DNA from: an uncultured Clostridia bacterium
Lineage (GTDB): Bacteria; Bacillota_A; Clostridia; Oscillospirales; Oscillospiraceae
Length of the DNA: 7,435 nucleotides
Reading direction: 5' to 3'
NCBI GenBank assembly: GCA_947307375.1
Contig: CAMZIX010000064.1
Location: forward strand, 1-7,435
Part shown: piece by piece, positions 1 to 5,941 of the stretch
Numbering within the stretch: position 1 is the first letter of the stretch
How the letters are laid out: each line of letters begins with the position of its first letter
Notes under the pieces: generated by a model
What the model saw: only the letters and a program-made list of their open reading frames with translations
Told to the model about the DNA's origin: nothing
Database searches by the model: none
Program-made: the position numbers and the translations under genes

Positions 1-929
1 GCCTCGGTGGCGTTGGAGGCCACGGGACGGGTCTCGCCGTAGCCGGCGGCGCAGAAGAACTTGGAATACTTCGAGAGCTTGCCGCTCTTGAGCAGATAAT
101 CCAGCACGGAGTTGGCGCGGTCGGTGGACAGGATCCGGTTGGACTCGTCCGTGCCCGTGCTGTCCGTGTGACCGGAGATGACGATGCTGTCCACGTATTT
201 GGCGTTTTCATCGTCGGACAGGAACTTGTAAAACACCGTGACGAGCTGGTCCAGCGCCGGCTGCGCCTCCTCCTTGATCTCGGAGGAGCCGACGTCGAAG
301 AGAATGCTCTCGTTGAGGATGATGTTGCCGTTGTCCGCGATGCTGACCTTGCTGGAGTCGCCGGTGGCCTTGATGAAGCCGTCGCGGATCTGCTCGAGGA
401 TGGACAGGCGCAGCACGGCGATGGTCTGCATCTGGCTGCGCATGGCGAGCAGCTCCTCGCTGGCGGCCTTCATATATTCCTCCTGCCGCCCGATCAGCGC
501 GGCCTGGTCGGCCAGGAGCTTGTCCTGCGCGGCCAGATCCTTTTTCTGCTGGTCGAGCTCGCTCTGCTGCTGCGTGAGGGTCAGCTTCGCCTCGTCCAGG
601 TCGATCGTGATCTTGTCCAGGTTGGCCTCGGCCTCCTCCACCTCTTTGAGCGTGAGGGCCAGGGTCTTTTCCAGATCCGCCAGCGCGCGCTCCGTGTCGT
701 CCAGCGAGGTCTGCGTTTCGCTGAGCTTGACGCGGGTGCTGTCCAGCAGCTCCTGCGTGTTCTGCAGGTCGTTGCCGGTGACAAGGTTCTGGATATAGCT
801 GAGCAGCATCAGGAAAAACAGGATCAGCGCCACGGCGGACATCATGTCGGCGTAGGAGGGCCAGAAGCCCTGCTCCCCCTGGGAGGATGCGACCATCCCG
901 GCGGAGCCGCCGGTGAAGCGCCGCCTCAT
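1..929 (-). CDS. OmpA-domain motor/stator subunit B (MotB/ZorB-like), C-terminus cut by window edge
   Basis: The 309 visible residues give a short cytoplasmic N-terminus and then one membrane helix (about residues 29-46) preceded by WPSYADMM. Asp28 in that motif sits where MotB/ZorB proteins carry their proton-accepting aspartate. A long coiled coil follows (about 55-167), with Leu/Val/Ile/Met every seventh residue. An OmpA-like domain runs from about 195 onward. It has GHTDSTG and LSTDRANSV, and Asp256 and Arg271 are spaced like the OmpA residues that bind peptidoglycan diaminopimelate. The likely role, inferred from these families, is the wall-anchoring half of an ion-driven membrane motor, with the channel subunit encoded just upstream. 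Its ATG overlaps the upstream stop by four bases (ATGA), so the two are probably translationally coupled. A flagellar MotB is less likely because no flagellar genes are near and the stalk is atypical. ZorB of a Zorya system is possible but unproven, since no effector gene is in view. Confidence 0.9.
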   Translation of the reverse strand, partial: MRRRFTGGSAGMVASSQGEQGFWPSYADMMSAVALILFFLMLLSYIQNLVTGNDLQNTQELLDSTRVKLSETQTSLDDTERALADLEKTLALTLKEVEEAEANLDKITIDLDEAKLTLTQQQSELDQQKKDLAAQDKLLADQAALIGRQEEYMKAASEELLAMRSQMQTIAVLRLSILEQIRDGFIKATGDSSKVSIADNGNIILNESILFDVGSSEIKEEAQPALDQLVTVFYKFLSDDENAKYVDSIVISGHTDSTGTDESNRILSTDRANSVLDYLLKSGKLSKYSKFFCAAGYGETRPVASNATE

Positions 930-1882
930 TGCGCGGCTCCTTCCTTGCCCGCGCCCATGCGGCGGTTGATCTCGCGCATCGCGGAGGCCAGGTCGCGCAC
1001 GGCCAGATCCATGCGCTCCACGCTGCCGCGCAGGTTGTAATCGACCTCGGAGAAGTCGTGGACGCCGTTGTTGAACTTGTCCACGGTCCGGTCGAAGACC
1101 TCCAGCGCGGTCTTGTTGCTGCCGGCCGCCTTCACGAGCGCGGCGGAGGCGTTTTTGGTGCTGTCGACATAGGCCAGCGCCGCGGCGCCGAGCGCCTGCC
1201 GGATCTCCGTCACGGAGCTGTTGAGCGCGTGGATCATGTTGTTGATGAGGTCCGCGTCGTCACGGGCGGCCTCGGTGGCGAGCGTCGGCGCGATCTCGGT
1301 GTCCAGCCAGAGCTCCAGCCGGGTCTCCAGGCGTTCGCGCTCGGCCTGGGGATGGAAGATCGTGCGCAGGACCGTCAGCAGGATCGAGCAGCCGGCGCCG
1401 ACGAGCGAGGTGTAGAAGGCCACGCCCATGCCGCCCAGCGCGCTCATCAGGCCGCCGCCGACGCTGTCCAGCACGCTCAGCCACTCCTCGGTGTTGGAGT
1501 AGGAGATCAGCTCCGTCAGCGAAGAGACGGACATGCTCAGACCCAGGAAGGTGCCGAAGAGGCCGAGGGTCACGAAGAGAGAGACGGCGTTGTTCAAAAA
1601 GCGCTCGCACAGCAGCAGGCCGCCGAGCCGCTTGCCGATCACGTCGCTGATGATGGCCGGGGTGTTCACGTCGCGCCCGTACTTCTGATAGGCGGCGGAA
1701 AACTCGCCCAGCAGCGCTTTATGGAAGCCGCGCCTGCCCTCGCCGTCCCCGTCGCTGGAGGCGGCCAGCGCGCGGTAGCGGGCGCTGGTGTAGAACAGGA
1801 TCAGCAGCGCCAGAACGAACAGCAGGCCGATGATGACGATCACGACGAAGCCGCCGACGGGCAGATTGCGAAGCAGATTCAT
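926..1882 (-). CDS. MotA/TolQ/ExbB-family proton channel subunit A (ZorA-like)
   Basis: This 318-residue protein has three hydrophobic segments: about 10-31, about 97-120 (with LGLFGTFLGLSMSV) and about 143-174 (with GLMSALGGMGVAFYTSLVG). The last two match the paired pore helices of the MotA/TolQ/ExbB family. In that family a pentameric A subunit surrounds two B subunits and turns ion flow into movement. After the third helix comes a charged, helical cytoplasmic tail of about 140 residues. This is longer than is typical for TolQ or ExbB and is reminiscent of ZorA, although full ZorA proteins usually have longer tails still. I chose the ATG at 1882 because AGGAGGG lies 7 bases before it. An in-frame TTG at 1903 lies upstream of that ribosome site and is unlikely to be used. 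The next gene, the OmpA-domain partner, overlaps by ATGA, so the two are one transcription unit. The family call is firm; the biological role (defence, envelope work or other) is open. Confidence 0.9.
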   Translation of the reverse strand: MNLLRNLPVGGFVVIVIIGLLFVLALLILFYTSARYRALAASSDGDGEGRRGFHKALLGEFSAAYQKYGRDVNTPAIISDVIGKRLGGLLLCERFLNNAVSLFVTLGLFGTFLGLSMSVSSLTELISYSNTEEWLSVLDSVGGGLMSALGGMGVAFYTSLVGAGCSILLTVLRTIFHPQAERERLETRLELWLDTEIAPTLATEAARDDADLINNMIHALNSSVTEIRQALGAAALAYVDSTKNASAALVKAAGSNKTALEVFDRTVDKFNNGVHDFSEVDYNLRGSVERMDLAVRDLASAMREINRRMGAGKEGAAQ

Positions 1883-1886
1883 AGCA

Positions 1887-1920
1887 AATCCCTCCTCAGA
1901 CAAACTATCTGGGAGGGATT
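1887..1920 (-). promoter_or_regulatory. Hairpin masking the ribosome site of the channel subunit gene
   Basis: Read on the minus strand, AATCCCTCC (1920-1912) is the exact complement of GGAGGGATT (1895-1887). Inside it, CAGA (1911-1908) pairs with TCTG (1900-1897). The result is a 13-pair stem with one bulged A (1896) and a 7-base loop. The 3' arm contains the whole AGGAGG ribosome site, which stands 7 bases before the ATG at 1882. There is no U-tract after it, so it is not a terminator. The 5' arm overlaps the predicted -10 box, so a transcript started locally would probably lack most of that arm and have a free ribosome site. A transcript arriving from upstream would carry the full, closed hairpin. 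The inverted repeat could instead be a repressor operator. Confidence 0.6.
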
Positions 1921-1926
1921 ATAGCA
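1918..1926 (-). promoter_or_regulatory. Extended -10 promoter of the motor pair
   Basis: On the minus strand TGCTATAAT (1926-1918) is a perfect extended -10 element. The -35 region is poor: ACAATT lies at the ideal 17-base spacing and TTTACA at 20 bases, so the TGn extension would have to carry recognition. The predicted start is near 1911, giving a leader of only about 30 bases before the ATG at 1882. Confidence 0.6.
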
Positions 1927-1956
1927 CGGATATGACAAGTAATTGTAAATAAACTG

Positions 1957-1982
1957 AAAAACCGACGCTCAATCCGCCTCGG
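1957..1982 (-). terminator. Probable intrinsic terminator of galM
   Basis: On the minus strand CCGAGGC (1982-1976) pairs with GCGTCGG (1968-1962), with one central G-G mismatch and a 7-base loop. Five T residues (1961-1957) follow directly. The stem overlaps the last codons and stop of galM. The mismatch makes it weak, so some read-through into the motor genes is expected. Confidence 0.45.
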
Positions 1983-2883
1983 AGAAGCGATAGAGGGCAT
2001 AGCGGCGGAAGCGCTCGCCGGCGCGCAGCAGCGCGCTGGGGAAGTCCGGGTGGTTCGGCGCGTCCGGGAAGGCCTCGGGCTCGACGGCGAAGCCGCCGCT
2101 CTCGCCGAAGGGCTCGCCCAGGAAGGTGCCGGTGTAGAACTGCAGGGCGGGGAAGTCGGTGTCCACGGTCAGGCGGACGCCGCCGTCGACGGCCTCGCAG
2201 GCGCGGCCGCCCTGCAGCACAAAGGCGTGGTCGTAGCTCTGCCCGACGACGCGGAGCGAGGAGAAGTCGAAGACGCCCTCGGCGGGCAGGATGCGCCCGG
2301 TGGGGATCAGCGCCCGGTCGACCTCCAGCACGCCGGAGGCGGGGATGCGCATGCGCATGCCAAGCACGCTGCCTTCTCCGCGGAGGTTGAAGTAGATGTG
2401 CGAGGTCGGCGCGAAGACCGTGTCGGAATCCGTCTCGCCCTCAAAGTCGATGCGCAGCGCGGCGCCTTCGACGGTATAGCGCACGGAGGCGGTCACGCGG
2501 CCGGGGAAGCCCTTGTCGCCGTCGGGGGAGAGGAGCGTGAAGAGGACGCTCTCGCCCTCGATGCGGCCCTGCCAGACGCGGCGGTCCCAGGAATCCGCGC
2601 CGCCGTGCAGGGTGTTGCCGTTTTCGTTTTTGTCCAGCTCCACGCGCCGGCCGTTCAGCGCGAAGCTGCCGCCGCCGATGCGGTTGGCAAAGCGGCCGAC
2701 GATCGCGCCGAGATAGGCGTCGTGCCGCAGATAGTCCTCGGCGGCTTCATAGCCGAGGCCGATCTTCCGGCCGCGAAACTCGATCCCGGTCACGGTGGCG
2801 CCCAGCTCCATCACGCTCACGCGCAGCTCCTCCGATTCCAGGATGAATTGCCTGTATGCACCAAAATTCGTCGTTTTAACCAT
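1969..2883 (-). CDS. galM: Aldose 1-epimerase (galactose mutarotase)
   Basis: The 304-residue product interconverts the alpha and beta anomers of aldoses such as galactose and glucose, a cytoplasmic step feeding the Leloir pathway. Family landmarks appear in order: GRFANRIGGGSF (63-74), NTLHGG with His93, SHIYFNL with the catalytic-acid His162, SYDHAFVL with Asp219, DTDFPALQFYTG (241-252), and FAVEPEAFPDAPN with Glu268 in the catalytic-base position. The usual wording around these sites is NHSYFNL and LETQxFPD, so this copy has variant flanking residues but keeps the catalytic His and Glu. The length is only slightly below the usual 330-350. The start is supported by GGGAGGT about 8 bases before the ATG. 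No galK, galT or galE is adjacent, so it stands alone, divergent from gdhA. It could act on another sugar within the family; the enzyme class is secure. Confidence 0.93.
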   Translation of the reverse strand: MVKTTNFGAYRQFILESEELRVSVMELGATVTGIEFRGRKIGLGYEAAEDYLRHDAYLGAIVGRFANRIGGGSFALNGRRVELDKNENGNTLHGGADSWDRRVWQGRIEGESVLFTLLSPDGDKGFPGRVTASVRYTVEGAALRIDFEGETDSDTVFAPTSHIYFNLRGEGSVLGMRMRIPASGVLEVDRALIPTGRILPAEGVFDFSSLRVVGQSYDHAFVLQGGRACEAVDGGVRLTVDTDFPALQFYTGTFLGEPFGESGGFAVEPEAFPDAPNHPDFPSALLRAGERFRRYALYRFSEAD

Positions 2884-2941
2884 TTAAAGTGACCTCCCGA
2901 CGGTTTTTCAGATATTTTTTTGAAGTTTCTCACAAATATAC

Positions 2942-2970
2942 TTGAGATTTACGTGACTCTATTGTATAAT
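2942..2970 (+). promoter_or_regulatory. gdhA promoter
   Basis: TTGAGA (2942-2947), a 17-base spacer and a perfect TATAAT (2965-2970) form a strong sigma-A-type promoter. Transcription would start near 2977, about 54 bases before the gdhA ATG. The A/T-rich tract just upstream (about 2905-2940) could act as an UP-like element. Confidence 0.75.
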
Positions 2971-2989
2971 CAAATGTGCGCGTAGTCAA
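2961..2989 (-). promoter_or_regulatory. galM promoter
   Basis: On the minus strand TTGACT (2989-2984) and TACAAT (2966-2961) are separated by exactly 17 bases and each matches consensus at five of six positions. Transcription would start near 2954, giving a leader of about 70 bases. The -10 box overlaps the -10 box of the gdhA promoter by two bases, so the two promoters occupy the same DNA. Confidence 0.65.
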
Positions 2990-2996
2990 TGACTGC
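2982..2996. promoter_or_regulatory. Small dyad (AGTCA-A-TGACT) at the gdhA start and galM -35
   Basis: AGTCAATGACT (2984-2994) is a perfect 5-base dyad around one base. It covers the galM -35 box and lies just inside the gdhA leader. It could be an operator seen by one regulator controlling both genes. As gdhA RNA it could also fold as a 6-pair stem (2982-2987 with 2991-2996, one G-U pair). It is short enough to be chance. Confidence 0.25.
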
Positions 2997-3012
2997 ACGG
3001 GAAAATACATAA

Positions 3013-4380
<1,368 letters not shown>

Positions 4381-4400
4381 TCCACACAAAGCAAATACAG

Positions 4401-4437
4401 AAAAAGGATCCGGAGCCTGAGCTCCGGATCCTTTTTT
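4401..4437. terminator. Bidirectional terminator shared by gdhA and the convergent surface-protein gene
   Basis: A perfect 16-pair inverted repeat (4401-4416 with 4421-4436, core GGATCCGGAGC) encloses the loop CTGA. T6 follows on the plus strand, and the matching A5 at the left gives a U-tract on the minus strand. It begins 20 bases after the gdhA stop and lies 20 bases beyond the stop of the minus-strand gene, so it should end both transcripts. Confidence 0.93.
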
Positions 4438-4457
4438 ATGTACCAGGCAGGAAGCGC

Positions 4458-5747
4458 TTACTTCCTCCGCTTGCTGCGCTTGGAGGCCTCGGCAATCACC
4501 AGGATCAGCATCAGGCCGAGCGAAGCGCCGAAAACGTAGCGCATCGGGATCTTGTTGATGATCCGCGTGCCGCTCACGGTGATCTGCTTGGTCTCGCGAT
4601 AGCCGCAGACCTTGCAGACGCCCTCCTGGGTGGCGACGTTGTTATCCATCGAGGTGGTCTTCCAGCGCATGTCGTGCGTACCCTCTTCCGCGCGCGCGCC
4701 GCAGGAGCATTCGTGCCAGTGGCTGGTCTCGTCCGCGGTCCAGGCCTCGGCGAACTGATGCTCATGGTCGGCGGGGGGAGCGGCCGTTTCCGCCGGATCC
4801 GCAGCCGGCTGTTCGGTCGGCGCGGGCGTTTCGGCCGGCTGTTCCGTTTCGATGGGCTTCTCCGTCTCGGCCGGCTCCTCGGTGGGCGCCGGGGTCTCCT
4901 CGGGCGCGGGCGTTTCGGCCGGCGTCTTGCGGTCCGGATCCGGCTCGACCTTGACCGTGACGGGGTTGCTGCGCGTGACGGTGCCTTCCGCGCCGGAGAA
5001 TACCGCGCGGACCTTCCAGTTGTTCATCTCCATCGGGATGTTGTAGATGATGATCTTTTCCTTGCCGTCGTTCTCACAGCGGCTTTCCCGGAAAGTCTTG
5101 GTCATGTCCGCGCAGTCGAACACCGTCTCGCCGTCGGGGCTGATGAATTCCCAGGTCAGGCTTTTGGCGTAGACCGCCGTGGAGACATAAGAGACAAACG
5201 TGCCCTCTTTGACCGTCTCCTCGCCGGGATGCTTGATGATCCGCGGCGGATAGACCAGCGCCTCATACTGCCGGACGAGCGTGACGGTTTTGCCGTCGGC
5301 GGACACGCTGCAGCTCGTGGCGGAATTGTTGAGATAGGCGTTCATGTCCGCGGCAAAGATATAACCGTCGTCGGCTCTGGCGACGATCACCATCCGGTAG
5401 GTCGTGTAGTCAAAGGCGCTGTTGCCCGGGATCGCGTTGTCGAGCTGATCGTACCAGGTCAGGCTGACGAGGGACGCGTTCTTGGAGCTGACGGCGGCCT
5501 TGGGTTCGCTGGCGGCCATCATGACGACGGGCGTCCGGTCGAGCTGGACGGTGATCTTGTTCAGCACCTTGGGCTCCGGGGTCGGAGCGGGCGTCGGCGT
5601 GGGCGCGGGCGTTTCCGCGGGCGTTTCGGTCTCCGCAGGCTTCTCGGTCTCCGTCGGCGTGTCGCCGGTGGCCAGCGCGGCCGGAGCAAAGGCAAACAGG
5701 GAAGCCAGCATCACCAGCAGCAGAAGGACCGATAAGATTCGTTTCAT
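4458..5747 (-). CDS. Secreted, C-terminally membrane-anchored surface protein of unknown function
   Basis: The 429-residue protein begins with a typical signal peptide: MKR, then a hydrophobic core, with likely cleavage after ALA at residue 26. A Pro/Thr/Glu linker (30-59) follows. Next is a beta-rich domain (about 60-165) containing DGYIFAADMNAYLN, of the kind seen in repeat-bearing gut Clostridia surface proteins. An Ig-like stretch (about 168-268) comes next, starting at PPRIIKHPGEETVKEGTFV. A second Pro/Thr/Glu linker spans 269-326. The small module at 328-387 has HEHQF, HWHECSCG and CKVCGY. Its paired Cys and His could bind a metal, but that is inference. One membrane helix (about 403-419) and the tail KRSKRRK end the protein; no LPXTG sortase motif is present. 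Together these indicate a stalked protein displayed outside the cell membrane. A G-rich ribosome site (AGGGGG, 7 bases upstream) supports the start. Enzymatic residues were not recognised, so no function is assigned. Confidence 0.88.
   Translation of the reverse strand: MKRILSVLLLLVMLASLFAFAPAALATGDTPTETEKPAETETPAETPAPTPTPAPTPEPKVLNKITVQLDRTPVVMMAASEPKAAVSSKNASLVSLTWYDQLDNAIPGNSAFDYTTYRMVIVARADDGYIFAADMNAYLNNSATSCSVSADGKTVTLVRQYEALVYPPRIIKHPGEETVKEGTFVSYVSTAVYAKSLTWEFISPDGETVFDCADMTKTFRESRCENDGKEKIIIYNIPMEMNNWKVRAVFSGAEGTVTRSNPVTVKVEPDPDRKTPAETPAPEETPAPTEEPAETEKPIETEQPAETPAPTEQPAADPAETAAPPADHEHQFAEAWTADETSHWHECSCGARAEEGTHDMRWKTTSMDNNVATQEGVCKVCGYRETKQITVSGTRIINKIPMRYVFGASLGLMLILVIAEASKRSKRRK
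4770..4943 (-). repeat. Low-complexity Pro/Thr/Glu linker with a 21-base direct repeat
   Basis: This stretch encodes residues 269-326 of the surface protein, made of shuffled ETPAP, TEQPAE and TEKP units. A 21-base unit, containing GCGGGCGTTTCGGCCGG on the plus strand, is repeated exactly at 4819-4839 and 4903-4923, 84 bases apart. Such repeats can change length by recombination or slippage in whole codons, which would lengthen or shorten the stalk. Confidence 0.75.
5571..5660 (-). repeat. N-terminal Pro/Thr/Glu linker repeat
   Basis: This encodes residues 30-59 of the surface protein, directly after the signal peptide, and is composed of TETEKP, ETPAE and PTPTPAP units. It resembles the longer linker nearer the C-terminus and probably forms an extended spacer. 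Confidence 0.7.
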
Positions 5748-5804
5748 GGGTCAACCCCCTATCTATTGGACATAAGAGAACATAATACTCCACTATTCTT
5801 CCTT

Positions 5805-5833
5805 ATTATATCCGCTGCGTTTTCGGCGGTCAA
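5805..5833 (-). promoter_or_regulatory. Promoter of the surface-protein gene
   Basis: On the minus strand TTGACC (5833-5828), a 17-base spacer and a perfect TATAAT (5810-5805) make a strong sigma-A-type promoter. The predicted start is near 5798, leaving a leader of about 50 bases before the ATG at 5747. Confidence 0.75.
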
Positions 5834-5881
5834 GATGAATGTTCAAATAATTGTAGAAAAACGGATAAAAAAAGATTCTGT

Positions 5882-5910
5882 TTGCCAAACGCGGGGAACT
5901 GTACTACAAT
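5882..5910 (+). promoter_or_regulatory. mnmG promoter
   Basis: TTGCCA (5882-5887), a 17-base spacer and TACAAT (5905-5910) each match consensus at five of six positions. The A-rich stretch at 5855-5873 upstream could serve as an UP element. Transcription would start near 5917, giving a short leader of about 25 bases. The promoter stands back to back with that of the surface-protein gene and does not overlap it. Confidence 0.7.
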
Positions 5911-5941
5911 AGAAAAACAAACGAAACGCAAGAGGACAGCT

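Noticed and set aside
1..1882. Calling the motor pair motA/motB or a confirmed Zorya system
   Set aside because: No flagellar genes or Zorya effectors are in the window, so only the family-level call is supported.
1883..1903. An upstream TTG start adding seven residues to the channel subunit
   Set aside because: The TTG lies upstream of the AGGAGG that correctly positions the ATG at 1882, and it has no ribosome site of its own.
929..1924. A 331-residue plus-strand frame opposite the channel subunit gene
   Set aside because: Its composition is that of a high-GC shadow, it lacks a convincing ribosome site, and it is opposite a well-supported membrane protein gene.
2345..2358. A perfect 14-base palindrome ATGCGCATGCGCAT inside galM
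   Set aside because: It is produced by two successive Met-Arg codon pairs (ATG CGC) in the coding strand and has no regulatory context.
4686..4700. An alternating CG run that could favour left-handed DNA
   Set aside because: It is short and falls within Ala/Arg codons of a high-GC gene; nothing else supports a structural role.
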